DNA of 64,000 bases from Deltaproteobacteria bacterium (GTDB lineage: Bacteria > Myxococcota > B64-G9): positions 19,903-83,902 of the forward strand of contig JAFCZJ010000004.1 of the NCBI GenBank assembly GCA_019314375.1, given 5' to 3'. Position 1 is the stretch's first letter. Each line of letters starts with the position of its first letter. This document shows, piece after piece, positions 18,318 to 26,730 of the stretch. Made by a program: the position numbers and the translations under genes. The notes beneath the pieces were generated by a model. It did not search any database and was not told the origin of the DNA. It saw nothing but the letters and a program-made list of their open reading frames with translations.

Positions 18318-19914
18318 TCTCTTGAGCGAGGGGATCGAAGCGAACTGCTGAGCCCCTCTTCACCACGCTGTCGGACGGGCCGTCGGCTGACAACTGTGGG
18401 CGGTTAAGATTGTAGTGAAGGCCTCGGCTTTCCGTCCGTGCGCCAGCCGCCAACACAACCATTTCGGCCACCAATGCAATGTTTCTGAGTTCGATGAGAT
18501 CGGAAGTCAGTAAGAAGTTCCAGTAGTAATCGTGGATTTCCTCTCGCATGAATTCGATTCGACGCAGAGCGCGTTCAAAACGCTTGTCGGAGCGAACGAT
18601 GCCGACATAGTTCCACATGAACCGCCGTATCTCGTCCCAGTTTTGGCTGACGACCACCATCTCGTCGGAATCCACGGCTTCGCCGCTGTCCCAGGGAGGT
18701 GGTGGCGAGGAAAAGGCAGGCGCTTGGTCGCGCCAGTGAATCGCGTCTCGAGCCGCGGCCCGGCCAAATACGACTGCCTCCAAGAGGCTGTTGGAGGCCA
18801 AGCGGTTGGCACCATGCAGACCCGTGTTGGCCGTCTCGCCTATGGCATAGAGGCCAGGTAGAGAACTTCTGCCACGGTGATCGGTGCGAACGCCTCCACA
18901 AAAGTAGTGGGCGGCCGGTACCACTGGCAATGGGGTGGTGGTCATGTCCAGTCCGTAGCTCAGGCAGCGTTTGTGGATGTTGGCGAATCGTTGGGTCACA
19001 AAAGAAGCATCCAGATGGGTCATGTCCAGCAGGACGTAATCGTCGCCCCGCTTTTTGAGTTCAAAGTCGATTGCGCGGGCCACGATGTCGCGTGTGGCCA
19101 GTGATCCTCGCGAATCATAGGTGCGCAAAAACTCCGAACCATCCGCCAATCGGAGTTTTCCACCTTCGCCACGCAGTGCTTCTGATAACAAGAAGTTTTT
19201 GGCCCGAGGGTGGTAAAGGCAGGTCGGGTGGAACTGCACGAATTCCATGTTGGACATTTCGGCGCCTGCCCGATAGGCCATGGCCATGCCATCGCCTGTG
19301 GCCATGTCCGGGTTGGATGTGTAGACGTAGACTTTTCCTGCCCCGCCCGTGGCCAGCACGGTACAGCGTCCGAGGAAGGTTCCCATGGTGTTATGGCTGC
19401 TGTCTAAGGCATAGGCACCACGGCAAACGCCGTCTTCCTCGATGAGGTTGACTGCAATACGGTCTTGCAGCATGCGGATGTTGGGGTGTGCGCTGGCGGC
19501 CTTGGTCAAGGCCGCCATGATTTCATGACCGGTGAAATCACCAGCGTGAAGCACCCTGCGTTTGCTGTGCCCGCCTTCCTTCCCCAAGTCCCAGTCCCCA
19601 ACTTGTTCTTTGCGGCTGAAGGGGACACCCAGGTCGACGAGGTGTTGGATACAATCGGGTCCCGCCTCGATGCACATGCGGACGATTTCCGGACGGCAAA
19701 GACCGGCACCAGCGCGTTGGGTGTCCTTTTCGTGCTCGTCAAAAGAATCTTCGGCTGATACCACAGAGGCGATGCCACCCTGGGCCCGATCGGAGGCAGA
19801 TGTGTCCGCGAGGCCCTTGGACAAGACGATCACTTTGCCGTGATCCGCTACATTAAGAGCAAAGGTCAAGCCCGCAAGGCCTCCGCCGATAACGAGAAAA
19901 TCTGATGAGTCCAT
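18298..19914 (-). CDS. nadB: L-aspartate oxidase NadB
   Basis: This FAD enzyme oxidises L-aspartate to iminoaspartate, the first step of de novo NAD synthesis. The 538-residue protein begins MDSSDFLVIGGGLAGLT, which holds the FAD-binding GxGxxG-type motif. It then shows the family signature ASDRAQGGIA, DEHEKDTQRAGAGLC, the active-site region FVQFHPTCLY, and a C-terminal helical domain. The ATG at 19914 follows GAGGAGGAGC. The frame stays open upstream, but that part overlaps the divergent transglycosylase gene and is not coding. No nadA or nadC lies next to it. Confidence 0.95.
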   Translation of the reverse strand: MDSSDFLVIGGGLAGLTFALNVADHGKVIVLSKGLADTSASDRAQGGIASVVSAEDSFDEHEKDTQRAGAGLCRPEIVRMCIEAGPDCIQHLVDLGVPFSRKEQVGDWDLGKEGGHSKRRVLHAGDFTGHEIMAALTKAASAHPNIRMLQDRIAVNLIEEDGVCRGAYALDSSHNTMGTFLGRCTVLATGGAGKVYVYTSNPDMATGDGMAMAYRAGAEMSNMEFVQFHPTCLYHPRAKNFLLSEALRGEGGKLRLADGSEFLRTYDSRGSLATRDIVARAIDFELKKRGDDYVLLDMTHLDASFVTQRFANIHKRCLSYGLDMTTTPLPVVPAAHYFCGGVRTDHRGRSSLPGLYAIGETANTGLHGANRLASNSLLEAVVFGRAAARDAIHWRDQAPAFSSPPPPWDSGEAVDSDEMVVVSQNWDEIRRFMWNYVGIVRSDKRFERALRRIEFMREEIHDYYWNFLLTSDLIELRNIALVAEMVVLAAGARTESRGLHYNLNRPQLSADGPSDSVVKRGSAVRFDPLAQEINYPWS

Positions 19915-20055
19915 GACGCTAGCTCCTCCTCGGTTGGGCATGTTACACCCATCGCTTCTTTGGGGCCAACTCATCTGGTGGGGGATTTGGGGTGCCTGCT
20001 GTCTTCTTGCTTGGGCTGATTCTGGCGTGTTAGCATGACCGGGCAGGAAAGGAAT

Positions 20056-20703
20056 ATGCAAAGAACCTTTTTTTACCTGTTGCTGGTGTCCTTGGCCAGC
20101 CTGTGGATTTGTCCTCGGGCCAGGGCGGAGATTTACCGTTTTGTGGACAAAGATGGAGTGGTCCACTTCTCCAATATGCCCGATGATCCACGCTACAAAC
20201 CCATCGATGGTCGGCGAAGGAAGAAGTCCAGGAAAAAAAAGAAGGTCTCGCGCAAGAAATACAAGAAGAAGTCGACGCGTGCTCGCCGGATTGCGGCCCG
20301 AGTCGTCAACGATTACGATGAAATGATCGCCGAAGCATCCCTGCGGTTCAACATGCCCGTGCCCTTGATTCGAGCGGTGATCGCGGTTGAGAGCAATTAC
20401 AACCCCAAGGCAGTCTCCCACGCGGGCGCTCAGGGATTGATGCAGTTGATGCCGCCCACGGCAGCAGATATGGGCGTGAAGGATTCCTTTGACCCGCGTC
20501 AAAATATTTTGGGCGGGACGCGCTATCTGAGGTTGTTGGCCAACATGTTTGATGGAGACCTTGTATTGACACTGGCGGGGTACAACGCGGGTCAGAAGGC
20601 GGTCATACGACATAATATGGACATCCCTCCATTCGACGAGACTCAGCGTTATGTTCGGCGAGTTTTGCAACTCTACTATCACTACAAGAAGCAAAAGCCA
20701 TGA
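20056..20703 (+). CDS. Lytic transglycosylase (DUF4124 plus SLT domain)
   Basis: A 215-residue secreted murein hydrolase. A signal peptide (residues 1-24) is followed by a DUF4124 segment, IYRFVDKDGVVHFSNMP, then a very basic linker rich in Lys/Arg, then an Slt70-type domain. The catalytic Glu lies in IAVESNYNPKAVSHAGAQG and is followed by GLMQLMP, GGTRYLR and LAGYNAG. Such enzymes cleave the MurNAc-GlcNAc bond leaving 1,6-anhydro ends. The ATG at 20056 is preferred to 20035 because GGAAAGGAAT precedes it and the signal peptide then begins directly. It is divergent from nadB and 51 nt upstream of the TPR-AIM24 gene. Confidence 0.88.
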   Translation: MQRTFFYLLLVSLASLWICPRARAEIYRFVDKDGVVHFSNMPDDPRYKPIDGRRRKKSRKKKKVSRKKYKKKSTRARRIAARVVNDYDEMIAEASLRFNMPVPLIRAVIAVESNYNPKAVSHAGAQGLMQLMPPTAADMGVKDSFDPRQNILGGTRYLRLLANMFDGDLVLTLAGYNAGQKAVIRHNMDIPPFDETQRYVRRVLQLYYHYKKQKP

Positions 20704-20754
20704 CCCGTCCCTGCTTGAGACCGGCTGGCTTAGAATCTATGGAGAACCCAACCC

Positions 20755-22260
20755 ATGGTCGATGAAACCAACCAGGGCCCCGACATGTCAGATGATGACT
20801 GGGATGCGGATCTGGACGACGATTTTCTTTTCCACTTGGTTCAGGGTGGAGACTTGATGCGTTCAGGGCGCATGGTTGAGGCCAAGGAGCATCTGGAGAA
20901 GGCCGTTTCGCTCAAACCGGAAAACGCCCGGGGCCAGAACATGCTGGGGCTTGTCTATTTCAAGCTTGGCTTGTACCAGAGAGCCATCGACATCGGTCGC
21001 TCGCTGATTGAACGCTACCCGGAAGACGTTACCTTGCATGTCAACCTGGCCATGATTCACCTCAAGATCGGGCAACTGGAGCAGGCAGAGCAGGTGCTAC
21101 ACGGTGCCCTGGCCTTGGAAGCTGAACATGTCAATGCGCATCGTTACCTGGGTTTGGTTCTGGCCCGGTTGGGGCGTACCGAACTGGCTCGCGAGCATTT
21201 TCAGCGGGCAGGCGTACAGAACGTGGAGCATCTGCTTGAAGAGGGCAGGATCGCCGCTGAGGGTGATTCCGAGTCGGATTCCGGGTCGTTGGTGATGGAG
21301 GCTGAGGGCTACGAGGATTTCGAAAGCTTGCAAACCGCAGCGCTTATCCCTGATCCCCAAATCCCTGATCAAGGAGAACCTCGGCAGATGGGGGTGACGG
21401 AGTCCACCTTTTTAGATCATGGTCCAGTGGAGATGGGTTCCGACCCAGGCCCGACGGATGACGATGAGCCGGCGCAGATGGCCTCTATTCCCCCTCTTCC
21501 CGCGGATAGCCAAGAGAAAGCCCTGGAAGAGCTGTACATGCCTGACGAGGTCGGGGAGGCAGAAGGGGCGGGATTCCAGGGACCCGATTTGGATCATGAG
21601 AAAGAAGAAGTCATCCCTCTGGGCGACGGTCTGGAGCATTACATGGAAGAGACCGTCACCATGCCGGGGGCTCCCCAGGGGGCAGATGCCCGGGTTGGTT
21701 TTGCGCCAGAGGGCGGCACATTGCGGATTGTGGTGGAGGACCAGGTTTTCTTGAGGGCTTCCGAGCTGAAATGGATTCGCGGTGATCTGAACTTCAAGGC
21801 AGTCAACAAGCGCTTTGCCGGCAAGGAAACCCGTCATCCCTTTGAGCGGGGCGAACAGGCCATGATGCTCGCCGAAGGGCAGGGGCAAATCAGCATGGTC
21901 ACCCAAAAAGATCGGGAACTCTTCATGCTGGAATATGACGGGGGCCCACTCTATCTGGTGGAGCAGAATGTTTTTGCCTTCAGCTTTACAGAGGCCTGGG
22001 AGAATGGGCGATTGCCTGCCATCAAGGGGGCCGATCTTGCCATCTTCCACCTTTTCGCCCCGGCTCAGGTGGTCTTGTCTTTGCCCTGTGCATTTCGGCG
22101 TTTTGCCTTGAAGGAGGGAGAGCGGATCCGCCTTCATGTGCGAGAATTGGTGGGCTGGGCTGGAGAACTGGTGCCCAAGTTGCTTGAGCCGGAGCATCCC
22201 TTGCCGGGTGCTCTGTGGATCGAGTTGACGGGTCAAGGGGAAGTCTGGTGCCTGGAGTGA
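20755..22260 (+). CDS. TPR protein with C-terminal AIM24-like domain
   Basis: A 501-residue cytoplasmic protein. Residues about 22-165 hold four TPR units (for example ENARGQNMLGLVYFKLGLYQ). A low-complexity acidic, Pro-rich linker follows to about residue 310. The C-terminal 170 residues form a beta-rich domain (LRIVVEDQVFLRASELKWI, FMLEYDGGPLYLVEQ) that resembles AIM24/DUF124 trimeric folds. TPR-AIM24 proteins occur in other myxobacteria, but their role is unknown. An internal ATG at 20785 is an alternative start. The stop TGA overlaps a pgsA GTG by three bases, so the two genes are coupled. Confidence 0.65.
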   Translation: MVDETNQGPDMSDDDWDADLDDDFLFHLVQGGDLMRSGRMVEAKEHLEKAVSLKPENARGQNMLGLVYFKLGLYQRAIDIGRSLIERYPEDVTLHVNLAMIHLKIGQLEQAEQVLHGALALEAEHVNAHRYLGLVLARLGRTELAREHFQRAGVQNVEHLLEEGRIAAEGDSESDSGSLVMEAEGYEDFESLQTAALIPDPQIPDQGEPRQMGVTESTFLDHGPVEMGSDPGPTDDDEPAQMASIPPLPADSQEKALEELYMPDEVGEAEGAGFQGPDLDHEKEEVIPLGDGLEHYMEETVTMPGAPQGADARVGFAPEGGTLRIVVEDQVFLRASELKWIRGDLNFKAVNKRFAGKETRHPFERGEQAMMLAEGQGQISMVTQKDRELFMLEYDGGPLYLVEQNVFAFSFTEAWENGRLPAIKGADLAIFHLFAPAQVVLSLPCAFRRFALKEGERIRLHVRELVGWAGELVPKLLEPEHPLPGALWIELTGQGEVWCLE

Positions 22261-22958
22261 GCGAGCAACTTGCAAAACGCAAAACCCTGAAAGACGAGTT
22301 TTTCAATCTGCCCAATATGTTGACCATGGCGCGCATCGCCGTGATCCCCCTGGTCTTGTTTTTTGTCTACTACGAAAGTCGTATCAACAGCTTCATCGCG
22401 GCATGTCTTTTTTCGGCAGCCTCCGTCACGGATTTTTTTGATGGGTGGCTGGCGAGGCGAATGGGGCTGATCACGGTTCTGGGTAAGTTTCTCGACCCGC
22501 TGGCCGACAAACTGCTCGTCATGTCCACCTTGGTGATGCTCGTGCCCTTGGGCCGCATACCTGCCTGGGTCGTCGTGCTGCTTTTGGCCCGGGAGTTATC
22601 CATCACGGGATTGCGTTCCATCGCGTCCAGTGAAGGCATGGTGATCGCGGCAAGCCAAGGCGGCAAGTGGAAAACGGCTTTCCAGCTCACGGGCATCCTG
22701 GGTTTATTGATCCACTATCCATACCCTGTGCTCATCATCACGCCAGGCCTGCACGATTTGGTGGTGGGCACCTGGTTGCATCACTTATTGGCGGACTGGG
22801 GCATCCCCTTAAGGCCATGGGTGGACTTCCACGTGGTCGGCTTGTGGCTGATCTACATCTCCCTATTCTTCAGCATTTTTTCCGCCTGGCAATACATTGG
22901 TCGCTTTGGGAGCGCGGTCACAGGCGGGGAGGGCAGCAGTCGAAAGGTCGCGGATTGA
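22257..22958 (+). CDS. pgsA: CDP-diacylglycerol--glycerol-3-phosphate phosphatidyltransferase
   Basis: PgsA makes phosphatidylglycerol phosphate in the inner membrane. The protein (233 residues from GTG 22257) carries the CDP-alcohol phosphotransferase signature D-G-x2-A-R-x8-G-x3-D-x3-D, seen in FDGWLARRMG and LGKFLDPLADK, and several hydrophobic helices. The GTG at 22257 overlaps the upstream TGA as GTGA; a GTG at 22248 after AAGGGGAAG is nearly as good. An insertion of about 40 residues between the last two helices (HYPYPVLIITPGLHDLVVG and on) makes it somewhat longer than E. coli PgsA. Confidence 0.92.
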   Translation: MSEQLAKRKTLKDEFFNLPNMLTMARIAVIPLVLFFVYYESRINSFIAACLFSAASVTDFFDGWLARRMGLITVLGKFLDPLADKLLVMSTLVMLVPLGRIPAWVVVLLLARELSITGLRSIASSEGMVIAASQGGKWKTAFQLTGILGLLIHYPYPVLIITPGLHDLVVGTWLHHLLADWGIPLRPWVDFHVVGLWLIYISLFFSIFSAWQYIGRFGSAVTGGEGSSRKVAD

Positions 22959-23033
22959 GCTGGGTGGTGGTGATTTGCTTGGTTTTTATTCTTGACATCG
23001 ACCCATGCCTATTGGATAACTGTGCGTCGTTGA

Positions 23034-23105
<72 letters not shown>

Positions 23106-23112
23106 TTTTGTT

Positions 23113-23184
23113 GGCGCCATGGCCAAGTGGCTAAGGCAGAGGTTTGCAAAACCTCCATCCCCGGTTCGAGTCCGGGTGGCGCCT
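23113..23184 (+). tRNA. tRNA-Cys (anticodon GCA)
   Basis: Acceptor GGCGCCA pairs with TGGCGCC. The anticodon stem GAGGT/ACCTC holds GCA at 23146-23148. The T arm has the classic GGTTCGAGTCC. The discriminator is T, and CCA is not encoded. A rho-independent terminator follows 7 nt downstream. Confidence 0.95.
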
Positions 23185-23191
23185 TCCGTAG

Positions 23192-23219
23192 GGCTGGTCA
23201 AACGACCGGCCTTTTTTTT
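23192..23219 (+). terminator. Rho-independent terminator of the tRNA-Gly/tRNA-Cys unit
   Basis: The stem GGCTGGTC-AAAC-GACCGGCC (one G-T pair) is followed directly by a run of eight T. It ends the tRNA transcript just before the degenerate receiver gene. Confidence 0.88.
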
Positions 23220-23253
23220 GCCTATGCTGTTGGGCGATTCTGGGGGTTACGAA

Positions 23254-23823
23254 GTGGGCAGGCGTTCTCGTAAGGTGGTCATGCTGGTGGAGGCTGAACC
23301 AGCGCGTCGCAAATATCTATACGACATTCTGAAGTTGACAAGGGTGGACGTCGTTTCTTGCGCCAACGAAGAAGAGGCCATGTTGGCGGCCCGTCGGGAT
23401 CAGCCCAGCTTGATTTTGCTGAACATGTTTTCGGACGAGACCGAGGGGATGTCTTTTCTGAGGCAACTTCGTTGCTATGCGCTCGGGCGGCAAATGATCG
23501 TCCTGGGCATGGTGGGCGACGAAGATGAGTCTTTGCATAAGGCGGCCTCCCTGGCTGGAGCGGACAAATTGCTCGAGCGCAACCCCGCGCCGTACCTGGT
23601 TTTGGAGTTGGTGGCCGGTTATTTGAAGATCCAGAAGATCGAAGTGCCCGGCAACATGAGGCAGGAAGTGGGCGGCTCGACTGTTCACCCTGCGCCAACA
23701 GAAGCTCTTGATGCCGACCGGGTCTCCGATCCGGATGGTGCTGATCCGGAAATCAAGCCCATCATCAAATGCCTCAACAGCTTGCTGCAACTCACCGAAG
23801 ACGCCGGCAAGAACAGGGCGTAA
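23254..23823 (+). CDS. Degenerate response-regulator receiver protein
   Basis: A protein of 189 residues whose first 120 follow the receiver fold: MLVEAEPARRKYLYDIL, then VVSCANEEEAMLAARRDQPSL, LILLNMF, and a late MIVLGMVGDEDE strand. The phosphoacceptor Asp that should end the third strand is Asn (LILLN), and the N-terminal acidic pair is replaced by EAE, so phosphorylation by a histidine kinase is unlikely. About 65 residues of unstructured tail follow. The start is uncertain: GTG 23254 is chosen because GGGGG lies 7 nt upstream; ATG 23224 and ATG 23281 are alternatives. No partner kinase is near. Confidence 0.55.
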   Translation: MGRRSRKVVMLVEAEPARRKYLYDILKLTRVDVVSCANEEEAMLAARRDQPSLILLNMFSDETEGMSFLRQLRCYALGRQMIVLGMVGDEDESLHKAASLAGADKLLERNPAPYLVLELVAGYLKIQKIEVPGNMRQEVGGSTVHPAPTEALDADRVSDPDGADPEIKPIIKCLNSLLQLTEDAGKNRA

Positions 23824-23826
23824 ATT

Positions 23827-24135
23827 CTACCAACGTTGCGCGTTGCCAGCCACGGCAAAAGCCCTCATGTCCTGGAGGCGACGCACGGCGTGGAGGAAGC
23901 CTTCATAGTAGGCTTCGGGCGCGAAGTTGGGGTCTGCGAGGCTGTATCCTTCCGCCTTGTCTTGCAGCCAGATGGCCGTGTCTTGCCCAAACATATCTTG
24001 CTGGCCGATGTCATCTGCCGTGAGTAAGGCCAGGCTTTGGGCGTCGTTTGGGTGTCCGTGACGGGTCCAGATTTCTCCATCCGCTTCGCCCAGCAAATAG
24101 CTGCCTTCGTGGTCTGCGATTGTTGTTGCGCTCAT
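23827..24135 (-). CDS. Small acidic protein paired with an RHH gene, function unknown
   Basis: A 102-residue protein beginning MSATTIADHEGSYLLG, with a strong Shine-Dalgarno sequence (AGGGAGGGCAG). It is acidic, rich in Ala, Asp and Gln, and has one likely amphipathic helix (YYEGFLHAVRRLQDM). I do not recognise the family. It starts 16 nt after the RHH gene on the same strand and shares its operator-promoter region, so it is either the partner of a toxin-antitoxin-like pair or an accessory to that regulator. It shows neither a PIN nor a RelE-type motif. Confidence 0.5.
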   Translation of the reverse strand: MSATTIADHEGSYLLGEADGEIWTRHGHPNDAQSLALLTADDIGQQDMFGQDTAIWLQDKAEGYSLADPNFAPEAYYEGFLHAVRRLQDMRAFAVAGNAQRW

Positions 24136-24151
24136 GTGCTGCCCTCCCTGG

Positions 24152-24607
24152 TTACAAGTGGCGTTTGATGGTTTCCCACAAGGGAGCGATGGTAGCGGCC
24201 CATCCCTCCAGATAAGAATTCGTATTGAACTCGGCCTCGGAGCGGTGTTTTGCAAGCGCGTCCCGCAGGCCCGCCGGCGGATTGTCGTGCAGGCTGTTGA
24301 GTCGAGACTGGTGCTTCATTTCTCCAAGTTCGCGTAGTTTCGCCAGGGTAGATTGATTCTCAATCCAGGACCGGGCGTCGACGCTGCCGAGCAAAAACCA
24401 GTGGTCCGAGCTGTCTTCGCATTCGCGGCGGAGCCGATCGATGAGTTGGTTCATGCGGTTTAGATCGGTGGGTATGTCCAGCAACCGGCGAACTTCGCGC
24501 CTCAGCGCGTCCTGGCAAATTCGAGACAAGTTGATGGCTTGTCTGACTTGCCTGTTGCCGAGCTGCTCTTTGAGCTCGGTGGGTATGGATATCGTAATGC
24601 GTGGCAT
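24152..24607 (-). CDS. Ribbon-helix-helix (CopG/CcdA-type) DNA-binding protein
   Basis: A protein of 151 residues. The N-terminus, MPRITISIPTELKEQLG, is the beta strand and first helix of an RHH dimer, followed by INLSRICQDALRREVRRLL, typical of CcdA-like antitoxins. The remaining 100 residues contain a helical region and HWFLLGSVDARSWIE, which I do not recognise. The ATG at 24607 is only 4 nt from an 8-bp inverted repeat, as expected for autoregulation; no Shine-Dalgarno sequence is visible, so the message may be nearly leaderless. It is the first gene of a two-gene unit. Confidence 0.7.
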   Translation of the reverse strand: MPRITISIPTELKEQLGNRQVRQAINLSRICQDALRREVRRLLDIPTDLNRMNQLIDRLRRECEDSSDHWFLLGSVDARSWIENQSTLAKLRELGEMKHQSRLNSLHDNPPAGLRDALAKHRSEAEFNTNSYLEGWAATIAPLWETIKRHL

Positions 24608-24610
24608 AAT

Positions 24611-24642
24611 AGTATGTATAAAACGTCAATAAAGTACATACT
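24611..24642. promoter_or_regulatory. Probable operator: inverted repeat AGTATGTA-N16-TACATACT
   Basis: Two perfect 8-bp half-sites in opposite orientation are 16 bp apart, which places them on the same face of the helix about two turns apart. The site sits immediately upstream of the RHH gene start in an AT-rich patch that contrasts with its surroundings. RHH proteins commonly bind such paired sites and repress their own operon. Confidence 0.65.
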
Positions 24643-24747
24643 TCGATCTTGGCTGTCTGTCAATTTTTTGCTTGGTTTCTTGGCGTCGGCCATGGTAGGA
24701 AGCCACCTAGCCGACGTCAGATGAGGAGGCCCAGATCAGGAGGCTCT

Positions 24748-26022
24748 ATGCGATTTCCCGGACACCGTATCGCCAAGCACTATTTCCCGGTGACAAAGAA
24801 ACGAAGCCGCGTCGGGGTGAGTCAAGATGATGAGTCCCGGCCTTGGAATCTCTTGGGGCTGGATCAGATCGTGGTGGATGTGGAAGTCAAGGGAAGCCCT
24901 GACTTGCTTGAAGAGCTGGGTCTGGTGGCCGGCGAGTCCGTACTCTGGGATGATGAGATCCTGTCTCGATGGCGGGAGCGATTGAACCGGGAAGCGTGTC
25001 GGGTCTCCGCCGGGGGTGCGGTCGGCAATACGGTGAACAATTTCACCTATTTGTCAGGCGAGCCGGCTACGCTCCTCGGTGCGATTGGGGATGGCATTCG
25101 TCCAGGTGAACCCGCGTTTCAGTATGTGGCCCAGACCCCCGGGGCTGTGGATTTGGGTCGTCTCCGGTCCGTGCCTGGCTCCATTGCCACTGCGTTCACC
25201 TTCATCGGCCCCGAAGGGGACCGCACATTTGCCGTAGCACCAGGCATTTCCAATGAGTATCCAGAGGAGGAGCTCCCTTTGGAGGTGGTTCGACAAGCGC
25301 CGGCGGTGTTGACGACTTTGTATTGCTTGAGGGATCCTGCTTGGCCCATCGCTCAGGCTGCCGAGCGGATGATGCGTGAGGCAAAAGACGCAGGAGTGCC
25401 TGTGGCGCTTGGGATGGGAACGGCGGGTCTGGTTCGGGAGCGCCAGGCGTATGCAGTGGACTTGCTCAAGCAATATGTAAACCTGGCTGCCATGAACGCC
25501 GATGAGGCCGAGGCCTTGACCGGTGAGCAAGATGCACTTTTGGCATGCCGCAAGTTGTTGGATTGGGTCGACCTTGTGATCATCACCGAAGGCGACCGTG
25601 GCCTGACCATGGGGGGTTGGGTGGATGAACGCTACAAGCGGCAGACCGATCAGAAAATCCGCTCCAAATCCATCCCGGAATACAATCGTTACGAGTACAG
25701 CCGTCTGATGTGCTCTGCTGATTGTCCGGACCCCCTCAAGGTGTTTTCGCACATCCATCCATATCGTGGGGGGCCCGATCGGCTCAAGAACACCAATGGA
25801 GCAGGGGACGCCGCCTTGGCTGCGGTGTTGCACGACATCTGCGCCAACCGCTATCACCGCACCACCGTACCGGAGAGCGATAAGCACGCCGCTCCAGTAG
25901 AGTTTTTGACCTATTCCTCTCTCTCTCGAATCGCCCAATACGGCAATCGCGTCGCCTACGAAGTGCTCAAGGGCAATTCGCCACGGCTCAATGCTCCGGT
26001 GGGTCCTGATGAGGAGGGGTGA
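24748..26022 (+). CDS. gsk: Inosine-guanosine kinase (PfkB family)
   Basis: A 424-residue protein whose order of motifs follows E. coli Gsk (434 residues) along its length: MRFPGHRIAKHYFPV at the start, GLDQIVVDVE, AGGAVGNTVNN, AMNADEAEALTGE, the DWVDLVIITEGDRGL region, YSHIHPYRGGP-like FSHIHPYRGGP, the PfkB active-site loop NTNGAGDAALAA with its catalytic Asp, and LTYSSLSRIAQYGNRV. It phosphorylates inosine or guanosine with ATP in purine salvage. The ATG at 24748 follows AGGAGG; the frame is open upstream, but Gsk proteins begin at this motif. Its stop abuts, base to base, the stop of the convergent smr gene. Confidence 0.9.
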   Translation: MRFPGHRIAKHYFPVTKKRSRVGVSQDDESRPWNLLGLDQIVVDVEVKGSPDLLEELGLVAGESVLWDDEILSRWRERLNREACRVSAGGAVGNTVNNFTYLSGEPATLLGAIGDGIRPGEPAFQYVAQTPGAVDLGRLRSVPGSIATAFTFIGPEGDRTFAVAPGISNEYPEEELPLEVVRQAPAVLTTLYCLRDPAWPIAQAAERMMREAKDAGVPVALGMGTAGLVRERQAYAVDLLKQYVNLAAMNADEAEALTGEQDALLACRKLLDWVDLVIITEGDRGLTMGGWVDERYKRQTDQKIRSKSIPEYNRYEYSRLMCSADCPDPLKVFSHIHPYRGGPDRLKNTNGAGDAALAAVLHDICANRYHRTTVPESDKHAAPVEFLTYSSLSRIAQYGNRVAYEVLKGNSPRLNAPVGPDEEG

Positions 26023-26727
26023 CTAGACCAGCGGCCTTTTCTTTCGCAGCAGCACATAAACAGCCCCCCCACCCCCGTCGCAGGGCCTTGCCGTGCAGAA
26101 TGCCAAGATCAGCTTGCGCGTACCGCGGCGTGTGAACCAGGTTTTGAGGGCGTTTTTCAAAACAGGGATTTTATCCTTGGACCCTTGCCCCCGCCCATGG
26201 ATCACCAGCACGCAGCGATTTCCTTTGATGGCGGCTTCCAACAAGAATCGATCGACTTCGGCGCGCGCTTCTTCTCGGTTTAAGCCATGCAGGTCCAGGT
26301 GTTCTTGGACGGCGTAGGTGCCTCGTCGCAGATCCTTGAGCAGGCGCGGATCCACGCCCTCGGCCAGTCCCTCGATGGCCTCGTCGCTTGCATGGATGGA
26401 AAACCCGCTTTCTCCTTCCACCAGGTCATGCAGCGTTCTAAGCACTTCGGCCTCTTCCTCTTTGTCTGCCTGAGGAGGCTTGTAGGCGAGGGGGCTGGGA
26501 TGAGGATCTCGCTTCGGTCGGTCCGCCATGGGATTGACGCTGGACATGGCCAGGGCAAAGAGTTCGTCTTCATCTTGAGCTTGGATCTCGGGCTGAGGCT
26601 CTGGTGGCTTGGCCTTGGGGCTCTCGGCTTCTATTTCTAGCGCGTGTGATTTGAGGGAGGCCAGGGCCTGGTTCTTAAAGACAGGCGCTTTCTTTGCCGG
26701 TTTGGGACTTTTCTTCTTTTTTGCCAG
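26023..26727 (-). CDS. Smr-domain protein, probable CTG start
   Basis: Smr domains are nucleases or nucleic-acid binders in mismatch processing or ribosome rescue. The C-terminal 85 residues carry the signature: LDLHGLNREEARAEVDRFL, then VLVIHGRGQGS and a Gly-rich loop GGGGAVYVLL. Upstream, ELFALAMSSVNPM matches the conserved N-terminal patch of SmrA/SmrB, so the ATG at 26547, inside this motif, is too late to be the start. The frame stays open to a stop at 26731 with no ATG, GTG or TTG; the best candidate is a CTG at 26727, 6 nt after GGAG and 3 nt after the preceding gene's stop. That gives 234 residues with a Lys-rich N-terminus. Confidence 0.75.
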   Translation of the reverse strand: MAKKKKSPKPAKKAPVFKNQALASLKSHALEIEAESPKAKPPEPQPEIQAQDEDELFALAMSSVNPMADRPKRDPHPSPLAYKPPQADKEEEAEVLRTLHDLVEGESGFSIHASDEAIEGLAEGVDPRLLKDLRRGTYAVQEHLDLHGLNREEARAEVDRFLLEAAIKGNRCVLVIHGRGQGSKDKIPVLKNALKTWFTRRGTRKLILAFCTARPCDGGGGAVYVLLRKKRPLV

Positions 26728-26730
26728 TCT

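Noticed and set aside
19915..20694. N-terminal extension of nadB
   Set aside because: The frame is open but runs antisense to the transglycosylase; NadB proteins start at the FAD motif, which begins at 19914 after a good Shine-Dalgarno sequence.
26280..26573. A 97-codon minus-strand frame overlapping smr
   Set aside because: It is in another frame and lacks any motif; the Smr frame covers the same DNA with conserved sequence.
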